Positions 55,448 through 63,069 of a DNA stretch of 64,000 bases are shown here, in pieces. The notes beneath the pieces were generated by a model that was given only the letters and a program-made list of their open reading frames with translations, did not search any database and was not told where the DNA came from. A program made the position numbers and the translations under genes. Numbering within the stretch: position 1 is the stretch's first letter; every line of letters begins with the position of its first letter. The DNA is from Terriglobia bacterium (lineage in GTDB: Bacteria; Acidobacteriota; Terriglobia; Bryobacterales; Bryobacteraceae). Where the stretch lies: contig JAIQFS010000017.1 of NCBI GenBank assembly GCA_020073145.1, forward strand, positions 1 to 64,000. The letters are read 5' to 3'.

Positions 55448-56016
55448 CGGGGCTCCTCCGCGAACAGTGCGCGCAGTGCGTCCAGCCCACGATACAGTCG
55501 CGATTTCACCGTCGAAAGCGGCGTCCCCAGAACCGCGCCGATCTCCTCCAGCGTTATCTCTTCCTGAAACCGCAGCAGCAGCACTTCGCGATAGACCGCG
55601 GGCACCTGTCCCAGCCGTGCCTGTATTTGCGCTTTCGTCTCCTGGCTGGACACCTGGTCGAAAGCCGAAACCCCCGCCGCCGCCGGCTCCTCGCTCAGCA
55701 TGTTCATGCCGTCCGGCCTCTTCCGCCGGGCCAGGTCAATCGTCAGATGTCGGGCGATGGCAAACAGCCACGTCTCAAACTTCGATTGCCCGTCGTACTG
55801 GTGGCCTCGCTCCAGCACCCGGATCCAGGTTTCCTGAAACAGGTCCTCGGCGGCTTCCGCGCTTCCCGTCAGATAGAGCAGATAGCGATAGAGCCGGTAC
55901 TGGTATTGCTCGATCAGGCCGTCGAGCAGCTCCGGATCCCGGCGGCGCAAGCCTCGGGCCACTGCCTGGGTATCTGGAGCCATCAGTGCCGAGAAGAAAG
56001 CAGCCGCGGCGGTCAT
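55444..56016 (-). CDS. ECF-type RNA polymerase sigma factor
   Basis: A 190-residue sigma-70 family factor with region 2 (EQYQYRLYRYLLYLTGSAEAAEDLF then QETWIRVLERG) and region 4 (EEITLEEIGAVLGTPLST then VKSRLYRGLDALR); regions 1 and 3 are missing, as in ECF factors. ATG at 56016 is taken as the start; GTG at 56037 and ATG at 55983 are possible and no clear ribosome-binding site decides. It is followed by its zf-HC2 anti-sigma with a 4-bp overlap. The regulon is unknown. Confidence 0.87.
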   Translation of the reverse strand: MTAAAAFFSALMAPDTQAVARGLRRRDPELLDGLIEQYQYRLYRYLLYLTGSAEAAEDLFQETWIRVLERGHQYDGQSKFETWLFAIARHLTIDLARRKRPDGMNMLSEEPAAAGVSAFDQVSSQETKAQIQARLGQVPAVYREVLLLRFQEEITLEEIGAVLGTPLSTVKSRLYRGLDALRALFAEEPR

Positions 56017-56067
56017 TCTATCAGGTATACGAACCACCCCCGCAAAAAGACCCGGACCAATGGGCCG

Positions 56068-56283
56068 CTACGGGATTCGCTGCCCGCACAACGGGCAGAA
56101 GGAGCCCAGTGTGGGGATTTGCTGGCTGCAATGGGGACAAGACCTAGCGGGAATCAGCAAGCCTTGCTGGCGGCGGTTGAGCAGGGTCCATACCAGGACG
56201 ACACCCGCGATCAGGGGCAGCAACAGGAACAGGATCGCCACCATGAAGACGACCACCAACTCCGGGAACCCGATACTTCGCAA
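56068..56283 (-). CDS. Small membrane protein, TatA-like N-terminus plus zinc ribbon
   Basis: A 71-residue protein. The first half, IGFPELVVVFMVAILFLLLP, resembles the N-terminal helix of TatA/TatB (IGxPELLVI), followed by more hydrophobic residues. The second half is a zinc ribbon CPHCSQQIPTLGSFCPLCG. The combination is unusual; it lacks the amphipathic helix of true TatA, so translocase function is unlikely. The start is TTG at 56283, close behind a good promoter (56296-56324). Confidence 0.65.
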   Translation of the reverse strand: MRSIGFPELVVVFMVAILFLLLPLIAGVVLVWTLLNRRQQGLLIPARSCPHCSQQIPTLGSFCPLCGQRIP

Positions 56284-56295
56284 ACGGTTCCGTCA

Positions 56296-56324
56296 ATTGT
56301 AAGTCAAGGTTGGTGCGGGAACAA
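56296..56324 (-). promoter_or_regulatory. Promoter for the 71-residue zinc-ribbon protein
   Basis: On the minus strand TTGTTC (56324-56319), a 17-bp spacer and TACAAT (56301-56296). Transcription would start near 56289, about 6 bases before the TTG codon, another nearly leaderless arrangement. Confidence 0.5.
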
Positions 56325-56403
56325 CCCCCGGGATGCGAAACGTGGTTGTGGGGATCCTGCACTCCGCTTACCAAGTGGCGCTCTGCCGGCCCGTTTCCTG
56401 GCC

Positions 56404-56676
56404 CTACAGGAACGCCATCGTCTTGATGCCCGAGATATCGAACCGCTTGCGGCAGCGCAGATTCTTGCACGCCACCTTGTCGTCCAGCAGCACCATGTAA
56501 CTCTGCGCCTTTTGGAACTTGGCGCGGTCCCGCTCGTCGGCGCCTTGCGGGATGCGGTCCTTCTTCTTGCGCACCATCCACCGCAGTTCGTAGCTCTCGG
56601 CGCTGTGGCAATAGGGACAATTGAGAGTCGCCGGCTTGCTGGCCGGGGCCTCGCTGTAAAAGGCTCGCTCGTCCAT
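56404..56676 (-). CDS. Zinc-ribbon protein, unknown family
   Basis: A 90-residue basic protein with a split zinc site: CPYCHS near residue 20 and CKNLRC near 70, separated by a Lys/Arg-rich segment (MVRKKKDRIPQGADERDRA). It could bind nucleic acid, but nothing proves it. It starts 2 bp after the citrate synthase stop and is part of that operon. Confidence 0.65.
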   Translation of the reverse strand: MDERAFYSEAPASKPATLNCPYCHSAESYELRWMVRKKKDRIPQGADERDRAKFQKAQSYMVLLDDKVACKNLRCRKRFDISGIKTMAFL

Positions 56677-56678
56677 GG

Positions 56679-57800
56679 CTATCGGTCCGCCATCGGTATC
56701 CAGGTCTGTCCGTCCGGATTGCCTTTGTATTCGGCCCGCGGACGAATCAGCCGGTTGTTGTGATACTGCTCCAACACGTGCGCGGTCCAGCCCGCCATCC
56801 GGCTCACCGCGAAGATCGGCGTATACAGATCGATGGGGATGCCCAGCGAATAATAGGTGGAGGCCGAGTAGAAGTCCACGTTGGGGTTCAGCCCTTTCGC
56901 CGTTTTGATCGCTTCCTCCATGGTCTTGGAGAGCCGGTACAGTTTCTCATGGCCAGTCCGCTTGCCTAGTTCCTCCGAGAGCACGCGCAGGTGCGTGGCG
57001 CGCGGGTCTTCGGTCCGATACACGCGATGCCCGAATCCGGGAATTTTCACCTTGCGCGCCAGCGTGTTCTTCACCCGCTCCACGGCTTCCCCTTCATCGC
57101 CCAATTCCAGCAGCCAGTGGATCACCTCCTGGTTGGCGCCGCCGTGCAGCGGCCCTTTGAGGGCTCCAATTCCCGACGTGATCGACGAATAAATATCCGA
57201 CAACGTGGCGGCGGTCACGCGCGCCGCAAACGTCGACGCGTTCAGCTCGTGGTCCGCATGCAGGATCATGGCCACGTCAAAGGCCCGCTCCATCACATCG
57301 TCCGGCTTCTTCCCCGTCAGCGTGTACAGAAAATTAGCCGAAAACCCCAGAGTCCCATCGCCTGCGAACACCGCTTTGCCGTTGCGCAGCCGGTCGAAGG
57401 TGGTCACGATCGTCGCCGTCCGGGCCATCAGCCGTACCGCCTTCCGGTGATTGGCCTCGGGCGACATGTCCTGCGCTTCGCGGTCGTACAGGCTCAGCAT
57501 AGAAACCGCCGTGCGCAATACGTCCATCGCATTGGACTTCGGGACGCTCTTCAGAAAATCCGTCACTGCGGCCGGCAGTTCCCGCTCGGCCGTCAGGTCC
57601 TTCCGGAGTTGGCTCAGCTCGTCAGACTTGGGAAGCCGGCCGTACCAGAGCAGGAAGATCACTTCTTCAAAATTCGCGTGCTGTGCCAGCGTATGAATGT
57701 TGTAGCCGCGATAACTCAGAATGCCCAGGTATCCGTCGATGTAACAGATCTCCGACTCGCCTGCGATCACACCTTCCAGACCCGCCATTGTTGTTCCCAT
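56679..57800 (-). CDS. gltA: Citrate synthase
   Basis: A 373-residue citrate synthase of the short (type I-like, Bacillus/archaeal) class. Catalytic residues are visible: His in HADHELNASTF, His in PGFGHRVYR and Asp in NPNVDFYSA, with GPLHGGANQ in between. Paralogous 2-methylcitrate synthase is hard to separate by eye. ATG at 57800 is used; a second in-frame ATG lies four codons on. The zinc-ribbon gene follows directly. Confidence 0.92.
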   Translation of the reverse strand: MGTTMAGLEGVIAGESEICYIDGYLGILSYRGYNIHTLAQHANFEEVIFLLWYGRLPKSDELSQLRKDLTAERELPAAVTDFLKSVPKSNAMDVLRTAVSMLSLYDREAQDMSPEANHRKAVRLMARTATIVTTFDRLRNGKAVFAGDGTLGFSANFLYTLTGKKPDDVMERAFDVAMILHADHELNASTFAARVTAATLSDIYSSITSGIGALKGPLHGGANQEVIHWLLELGDEGEAVERVKNTLARKVKIPGFGHRVYRTEDPRATHLRVLSEELGKRTGHEKLYRLSKTMEEAIKTAKGLNPNVDFYSASTYYSLGIPIDLYTPIFAVSRMAGWTAHVLEQYHNNRLIRPRAEYKGNPDGQTWIPMADR

Positions 57801-57842
57801 ATCCCCTGTCTTCGCTTCAAAAACATCTCAAGTCCGTAATGC

Positions 57843-58349
57843 TCACGACCCCGCCGGAGGGACGGAACGCCCGTGGAGACGGTACCGGAGATTCCGCCAG
57901 AAATCGTGAATGCGGTTCCCTTGTGGGCACCGCTCAAACGGCGGGTACCCCAGGAGGCGCGAATTCCGCTCCACCCACAGTTTCTTATCGCCGGCCTGGC
58001 CCGCCTGGATGTCTACGATCACGCCCGAACCGCACGATTCGGTGTCCAGCACTTCCACGTCCGCGGACTGCACGGGCGGCGAACCCCAATCCTTCATGAA
58101 TTCGGCCATATCGTAGTCGCGGCAAGGTTTGGCTTCGGTGCATCCCCACAAGGCATAAGCCGCTTTGTAGTCGTGCGCTTCCAGCAGGGCGAAGAAGTTC
58201 TTCGTCTGCCGCTCTTCGGGGTAATTATGGAAGACCGCGTAGAGAATGCCGGCGCCCACCAGCAGCACCACGGCCGAAATGACGGCGGTTTTGATGACTT
58301 TCTCCCGCCGCTCCTCCCCCGCGCCGTAATTCTCCAGATAGCCGGCCAT
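57843..58349 (-). CDS. Membrane-anchored hypothetical protein
   Basis: A 168-residue protein with one membrane helix (about 21-43, TAVISAVVLLVGAGILYAVF) and a soluble domain beginning YPEERQTKNFFALLEAHDYKAAY. That domain holds cysteines in WGCTEAKPCRDYD and ESCGSG that may form disulfides if it faces the periplasm. No family is recognised; the fold looks like the NTF2-like/DUF4878 type of small periplasmic domains. It lies between skp and gltA on the same strand, 16 bp after skp. Confidence 0.68.
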   Translation of the reverse strand: MAGYLENYGAGEERREKVIKTAVISAVVLLVGAGILYAVFHNYPEERQTKNFFALLEAHDYKAAYALWGCTEAKPCRDYDMAEFMKDWGSPPVQSADVEVLDTESCGSGVIVDIQAGQAGDKKLWVERNSRLLGYPPFERCPQGNRIHDFWRNLRYRLHGRSVPPAGS

Positions 58350-58365
58350 CTCCTCCTCGGATCGA

Positions 58366-58893
58366 CTATTTCTTCGCCGGGTACGCCAGGTTGTACGCCG
58401 CGATCACGTCGTCGGTGATCTCCATCGCCGGCTTCACGTAGACCGCGTTGGAGGTGTCCAGCACCAGATCGAACCCCTTCTGCTCCGCGATCTTTTTCAC
58501 CACGTCGCCCATCTTCTGCGTGCTCTTTGACAGGATGTCATTCCGTTCCCGTGTCACGTCGGCCTGCAAATCGTCCTGCAGGCGCTGCAAGTCGCGCTGC
58601 TTGCGCTGGCCTTGGGACTGGAGATCGGACTGGGCTTGCGGCGACAGCTTCTCGCCCCCCGTCTGCAGTTGCTGCGAGATGTTGGCCAAGTCTTTCTGCA
58701 ACTGCTCGATCTCCGTTGTGCGCGGCTTGTACCGCACTTCCATCTCGTCCGAGGCCTTCTTGATCTCGGCCGACTCCAGCACCGCCCGCTGCAAATTGAC
58801 TACGGCTATCTTGGTTTGTGCCGGCATCAGCCGGGCACTGGCGCAAAGCGCCGCCGCCACCACAACGGCCCGCAGCCCCATCCGTAAACGCAT
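58366..58893 (-). CDS. OmpH/Skp family periplasmic chaperone
   Basis: A 175-residue exported protein with a signal peptide (to about LMPA) and the OmpH/Skp layout: a short beta segment TKIAVVNLQRAVLES, a long charged coiled-coil (roughly 45-125) and the closing GFDLVLDTSNAVYVKPAMEI. Skp trimers hold unfolded outer-membrane proteins. ATG at 58893 is preferred because AGGAG lies 7 bp upstream. It follows groES by 47 bp, giving a folding-related pair. Confidence 0.85.
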   Translation of the reverse strand: MRLRMGLRAVVVAAALCASARLMPAQTKIAVVNLQRAVLESAEIKKASDEMEVRYKPRTTEIEQLQKDLANISQQLQTGGEKLSPQAQSDLQSQGQRKQRDLQRLQDDLQADVTRERNDILSKSTQKMGDVVKKIAEQKGFDLVLDTSNAVYVKPAMEITDDVIAAYNLAYPAKK

Positions 58894-58940
58894 GAAACTA
58901 CTCCTGCTTAGTTTGTACACCGTTATTCGTAGTGTAACAC

Positions 58941-59228
58941 CTACTCCAGCACGCCGAGAATCTCGTCTTCGCGCAGAATCAGGTACTCATGGCCCTCAAT
59001 CTTGATGTCCGATCCGGAATACTTGCCGAACAGAATCCGGTCGCCGGGCTTCAGATCCGGAGCCACCCGCTCCCCGGTTTCCAGCAGCTTGCCGCTCCCA
59101 ATCGCGGTTACTTCCGCTTGTTGCGGTTTCTCTTTGGCCGTGTCCGGGATGATAATCCCCCCGCGGACTTGTTCGCCCTGCTCCAGTCGTCGGACCAGGA
59201 TCCGGTCGTGTAACGGACGTAGTTCCAT
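58941..59228 (-). CDS. groES: Co-chaperonin GroES
   Basis: A 95-residue GroES. It has [14 protein letters not shown], the mobile loop [18 protein letters not shown] that binds GroEL, and the end [25 protein letters not shown] precedes the ATG and TATAAT lies at 59252-59247. No groEL follows: the next gene is skp. No CIRCE-type inverted repeat is visible before it, so control by HrcA is not evident. Confidence 0.95.
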   Translation of the reverse strand: MELRPLHDRILVRRLEQGEQVRGGIIIPDTAKEKPQQAEVTAIGSGKLLETGERVAPDLKPGDRILFGKYSGSDIKIEGHEYLILREDEILGVLE

Positions 59229-59246
59229 TCGATTCGCTCCTCAACG

Positions 59247-59252
59247 ATTATA
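59247..59252 (-). promoter_or_regulatory. TATAAT -10 element before groES
   Basis: A perfect TATAAT on the minus strand between the phosphatase stop and the groES ribosome-binding site; expected transcript start about 12 bases before the ATG. The -35 region is not convincing. Confidence 0.35.
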
Positions 59253-59266
59253 TAGTGGCGCGGGGC

Positions 59267-60787
59267 TTATTCCGCGAACATTTCCGACAAGACGCGGCCC
59301 GCCGATCCACTCGGCGTTTCGACATCCAGCATGGTGGCCAGCGTTGGCGCGATGTCATTGGGCGTAATCGACCCGTAGTAGCGCCCCGAGCGAATCCCCG
59401 GACCCATGAAGATCACCGGGACGTGTGTGTCATAGTCGAATGCCGTTCCGTGCGTGGCGCCGCGTTGCGTGAAAATCCAATACGGCTCCAGCAGAATCTC
59501 CACATCGCCGCTCCGGCTCGCGTAGAAGCCGTTGGTCACCCGCCGGCTGATCGCGTCCGCCGTTACCGCCCCATTCATCAACTGCTCGAACGTATACACG
59601 CGAAACACGTGCGGAATGCCCCGAATCGCCTCGGCCGCAGTCCGATTCACCTCCGCCCGGTCCAGCTTCCGTTCGGCGATCAGCGTCCGGTTGAAATAAA
59701 GCGAGTGTTCCGAACTGCTCACGATCCACTTTCCGTCGCCGTATTTCTGGACCAGCGCTTCCTGCGCTGTCTTGTTGACAATCCCCGCCGGCGGCCGGCC
59801 GCCCGGCATGCGCCGCGTCGCGTTCACCTCGGGAAGCGGAGCCACGCCGTGGTCTGCGGTCAGCACCACCAGTACGTTGTCCAGGCCCACCGCGCGCTCC
59901 ACCGTCTCGAACAAGCGCCCCAATACCTGATCGGTCCGCTCCGACATCTCCCGTACTTCGGCCGCGTCCGGACCCACCTCGTGCCCCACATAATCATTCG
60001 AGGAGAAACTCACTGCCAGCACGTCTGTGAAATCATGCTTGCCCAGGTCTTCCGCCTCCAGGGCGCGCTCCGCGAAGGCCTCCACCAACTCATTGCCGAA
60101 CGGGCTCGCCGCCAGCGCCGCGTTCAGTTGTTTGGGGTCGGCCGGCATCGTATGGCCGAGCCAGATTGCCCCCGCATAATGGGCTGCTGGACGGCTATCA
60201 TTAAACGCCTTCACCCAGGGAGGCACGTCCGCAAAGTAAAACGTGCTGCTCACGAAGTTCCCCGTGGCGTTATCGAACCAGTAGGCCCCGTTGGCCATGT
60301 GTCCGGCCGGCAGAATCGCGGACCGGTCTTTCAGGGAAATTCCGATCACTTTGGACCGGCCTTGGTCGGCAATCTTGAGTTCATCGCCGATCGTGCTCAC
60401 CAGCATCCGGTCCGGCGACGACCCCGCGCCGCCTCGGCCGCCCACCAGTTGCGTCTTGGAATCGGACACACTGGTCACCTCCCGGCCCTCTTGCCGGTCG
60501 TACCAATCGTTGCCGATGATCCCGCTCAGAGCCGGCGTAGCGCCCGACAAGAACGTGCTGTGCCCCACCGCCGTGACCGTCGGAAAATGCTCGTAATTCG
60601 CGTTCGTGAACACCGCGCCGTGCGTCAACAGCCGGTCCAGACCGGCCTTGTAGTCGCTCCGGAACCGCGTCAGATAGTCGTAGCGGAACTGGTCCACCAC
60701 AATCGCCACGACCAGCTTCGGTTTCTTCGGCGCCGCCGCCACCAGGCTGGCTGCCGCCAGCACGCACAGCAAGACCTTTCGTTGCAT
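59267..60787 (-). CDS. PafA-like alkaline phosphatase family protein
   Basis: A 506-residue exported enzyme of the type I phosphodiesterase/nucleotide pyrophosphatase and PafA-like alkaline phosphatase group. After a signal peptide it has the metal strand VVAIVVDQFRYDYL, the Thr nucleophile in HFPTVTAVGHSTFLSG (first Thr), and zinc ligands in LTADHGVAPLP and THGTAFDYDTHVP. It probably frees phosphate from organic esters in the periplasm. ATG at 60787 begins the signal peptide. It ends 38 bp before groES. Confidence 0.87.
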   Translation of the reverse strand: MQRKVLLCVLAAASLVAAAPKKPKLVVAIVVDQFRYDYLTRFRSDYKAGLDRLLTHGAVFTNANYEHFPTVTAVGHSTFLSGATPALSGIIGNDWYDRQEGREVTSVSDSKTQLVGGRGGAGSSPDRMLVSTIGDELKIADQGRSKVIGISLKDRSAILPAGHMANGAYWFDNATGNFVSSTFYFADVPPWVKAFNDSRPAAHYAGAIWLGHTMPADPKQLNAALAASPFGNELVEAFAERALEAEDLGKHDFTDVLAVSFSSNDYVGHEVGPDAAEVREMSERTDQVLGRLFETVERAVGLDNVLVVLTADHGVAPLPEVNATRRMPGGRPPAGIVNKTAQEALVQKYGDGKWIVSSSEHSLYFNRTLIAERKLDRAEVNRTAAEAIRGIPHVFRVYTFEQLMNGAVTADAISRRVTNGFYASRSGDVEILLEPYWIFTQRGATHGTAFDYDTHVPVIFMGPGIRSGRYYGSITPNDIAPTLATMLDVETPSGSAGRVLSEMFAE

Positions 60788-60846
60788 TTGATTGTCAGCG
60801 TAGCACGACACCGTTTCGGTGCCGCGCAAATCGCATGAAGGGCTGG

Positions 60847-61182
60847 TTACGACGCTTTGCTAGGGGGGGGCGAAGCTGACGACGACGGCTTACTCTCGCT
60901 CTTCGATTCGGTCTTCTTTGATTCGGTCTTCGTCGCTTCTGTCTTCGAATCCGATTTGGTCTCGGTCTTGGCTTTGTTGTCCGAACTCGGAGGCACTTTC
61001 CCGTTCCGGCCGTAATCCGTTACATACCAGCCCGTTCCCTTGAACTGGAGGGCCGGCACCGACACCAACCGCTCCACCGGGCCGCCACAACCCTCGTGAT
61101 TGGTCAGCGGCTCATCGGCGAACTTCTGCCGAACCTCGAAGTTCTCTCCGCATTGTCGGCAATGGTACTCGTAAAGAGGCAT
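60847..61182 (-). CDS. FmdB family zinc-ribbon protein
   Basis: A 111-residue protein whose first 60 residues are the FmdB zinc ribbon: MPLYEYHCRQCGENFEV, then the second pair NHEGCGG, where one Cys of the usual CPxC is replaced by His/Cys spacing. The last 45 residues are a low-complexity Lys/Ser/Thr/Glu tail. FmdB proteins were linked to formamidase regulation, but their general role is unknown. A good promoter lies at 61203-61230. Confidence 0.88.
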   Translation of the reverse strand: MPLYEYHCRQCGENFEVRQKFADEPLTNHEGCGGPVERLVSVPALQFKGTGWYVTDYGRNGKVPPSSDNKAKTETKSDSKTEATKTESKKTESKSESKPSSSASPPPSKAS

Positions 61183-61202
61183 AACCCAGAAATCTTAGTC
61201 TC

Positions 61203-61230
61203 ATTATAGCAGATTCTTTCACTGCCCCAA
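61203..61230 (-). promoter_or_regulatory. Promoter for the FmdB gene
   Basis: On the minus strand TTGGGG (61230-61225), a 16-bp spacer and a perfect TATAAT (61208-61203). The expected leader is about 14 bases, without a strong ribosome-binding site. Confidence 0.5.
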
Positions 61231-61299
61231 CTGTGACGTGGGGGATTTATCCTGCCACCCCGCTAACCTTTCGCGTGGATCCGTCGTCCTATTATCAGA

Positions 61300-61515
61300 A
61301 TGAAGCGCAAAGCATTCACGATCGGCTTGGTGGCATTGGGGTTGACCGTGGTTGCGGTCCTGCCCCCCTCCTATAACCGGATCGCGACCTCCCGGCAGAA
61401 TTTCCAGGAATACTTCCGGGATCTGAACCAGCCCGGGAGTTCCCTGAACCCGGTGGAGCGCTTTGTTTTCAGCCTGGTTCTGGCCAATTCCGAGGCGGCG
61501 TCCAGCCAAAAGTAA
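61300..61515 (+). CDS. Small exported hypothetical protein
   Basis: A 71-residue protein with a signal peptide or membrane anchor at the start (MKRKAFTIGLVALGLTVVAV) and a short soluble part of 45 residues. No family is recognised. It converges on the secreted TPR-like gene, the two stops being 16 bp apart. A conserved hydrophobic start and clean frame make it likely to be real, but evidence is limited. Confidence 0.55.
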   Translation: MKRKAFTIGLVALGLTVVAVLPPSYNRIATSRQNFQEYFRDLNQPGSSLNPVERFVFSLVLANSEAASSQK

Positions 61516-61531
61516 CCCGCTTGGTCGTCAC

Positions 61532-62848
61532 TCACTTCTTAGGAATACCGCTCCGGCTGCCGCGCCGTCCAGTTCCGGCTGCGCAGGATTCCAACTCGAG
61601 GCCTTCCACCTTCGCCTTTTCCGTATCCATGGTGACCAGGAACGGCTCGGCCGTGAATGCGCTCGGGACACCTTCCCACTGGATCTCCTTTCCCGTCTTG
61701 GGCTTGCCCGTTAGAGCCATGTCCAGCTTCAGCGTCACTTCCGGATGCATATCGTCGGAAATCGCCACTTTCAGTTCCTTGGAACGGCAAGCCGGGGTGG
61801 CTTCCACCAGCGTGCCCTTCAATTTCGGCACGCCCGCTCCCTTCATGCTCATCTCAAAATACTGAGCGCCGTTCGGGCCGGTGAGTTCCTTCTTGATGTT
61901 CATCCACAGAAACAGTTGCGGGTTCTTCTCTTGAAACGCCTGTTGGTTCTCGGCCAAAATATCGGCAGCCGTCTTGATTTTGAAATCCGGCGGCGGCAGG
62001 GGCGACCCGAGGGCCAGCTGTTTGAGTTGCTGCAAGCCTGCGTCGTCGGCGCCGTGATACGAGGTGTAGATCTTATTCAGATACGTCTCCACCTGCTTTC
62101 GCGTCGGCTCCGGCAGTCCGCCCTTGGCCGGATCCATCGCCACAGCCCGGGCGATTTCGTACAGGGCTTGCGGGAATTTATTCGCGTCCCGCTCCGACAC
62201 GAGCGTCGAACCCAGCTTGTAGGCGAATTGTCCGTTGTCGGGATACTGCTGCAGCGCCTTGGTGAAGGCTTGTTCCGCCGCTGCGTAATCCTTTTTCTGG
62301 AGAGCGTCCTCTCCCGGCTTGTCCACGATCCACACCAGCGTCCCTTTGGCGAGGCCCTCCAGTTTGGGCCGCACCTGGTCCCAGGCCGCGTCCGCCGTAC
62401 CCGCAGGCTTCAGCGAATCCAAGTTGTCCAGCAAGGTCTGCGCCGCCTTCTGCGCAGCCGCCATCTGGTCCGCCGTGGGACTTGGCAGTTTCTGCACATT
62501 TCCGGCGACCAGCGTCAGTGCCACCAGGCTCTTGGAATCGCTGGCCAGCAGCTTCTCTCCCAGTTCCACCACCTTCGCCGGCTGATTCACTTGATCGTAG
62601 AGCTGCAGCCGCTCTTCCTTGAAATCGGTATCCGGATATTTCTCCGTCCATTGATTTAGGTACTGCAGTTTCTTGGATGGGTCCGTGGCGGTCACCGCGC
62701 TGTTGTACAGATCGTACTCGCCCTGATCCTTCACCTTCTTCTGCGGCGCGGTCTGTCCCCGCGCCAAGCCCGGCATCATCGCCCAGACCAATCCAGCGCT
62801 GAGGCACATCATCGCCATCCCCGTTAGTCTTTTGTGATTTTTGTGCAC
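61532..62848 (-). CDS. Secreted TPR-like repeat protein
   Basis: A 438-residue exported protein with a signal peptide ending near ARGQ. It has helical TPR-type repeats, seen at EYDLYNSAVTATDPSKKLQY, KVVELGEKLLASDSKSLVAL and AAEQAFTKALQQYPDNGQFA. The last 120 residues form a beta-rich domain (FEMSMKGAGVPKLKGTLVEA). Probably a scaffold in the periplasm or envelope. It is a single gene; the 221 bp upstream hold a small hairpin (CCGCT-GGTT-AGCGG) and no other feature. Confidence 0.78.
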   Translation of the reverse strand: MHKNHKRLTGMAMMCLSAGLVWAMMPGLARGQTAPQKKVKDQGEYDLYNSAVTATDPSKKLQYLNQWTEKYPDTDFKEERLQLYDQVNQPAKVVELGEKLLASDSKSLVALTLVAGNVQKLPSPTADQMAAAQKAAQTLLDNLDSLKPAGTADAAWDQVRPKLEGLAKGTLVWIVDKPGEDALQKKDYAAAEQAFTKALQQYPDNGQFAYKLGSTLVSERDANKFPQALYEIARAVAMDPAKGGLPEPTRKQVETYLNKIYTSYHGADDAGLQQLKQLALGSPLPPPDFKIKTAADILAENQQAFQEKNPQLFLWMNIKKELTGPNGAQYFEMSMKGAGVPKLKGTLVEATPACRSKELKVAISDDMHPEVTLKLDMALTGKPKTGKEIQWEGVPSAFTAEPFLVTMDTEKAKVEGLELESCAAGTGRRGSRSGIPKK

Positions 62849-63069
62849 TTGCGTCTCCCTGCCGTTCCGTCAATTTCCGGGGAATCGGCGCCAATTGCCG
62901 ATGGGTCGCCGCTACCCGGCGTCGACGCCCAGCCGCTGGTTAGCGGTGGGTTCCCTGCGGAGTACACCGAAACCTCCGCGGTCCCGCAACTGGTTTGGAC
63001 ACCGCTGCGCCCCGCTGGGTTCCGTACGACAAATCATAACAGATCAACGCTATGCTAAAAGGCGCCGTC

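Noticed and set aside
59255-60838. Plus-strand open frame of 527 codons opposite the phosphatase
   Set aside because: Shadow of the PafA-like gene, whose catalytic motifs are on the minus strand.
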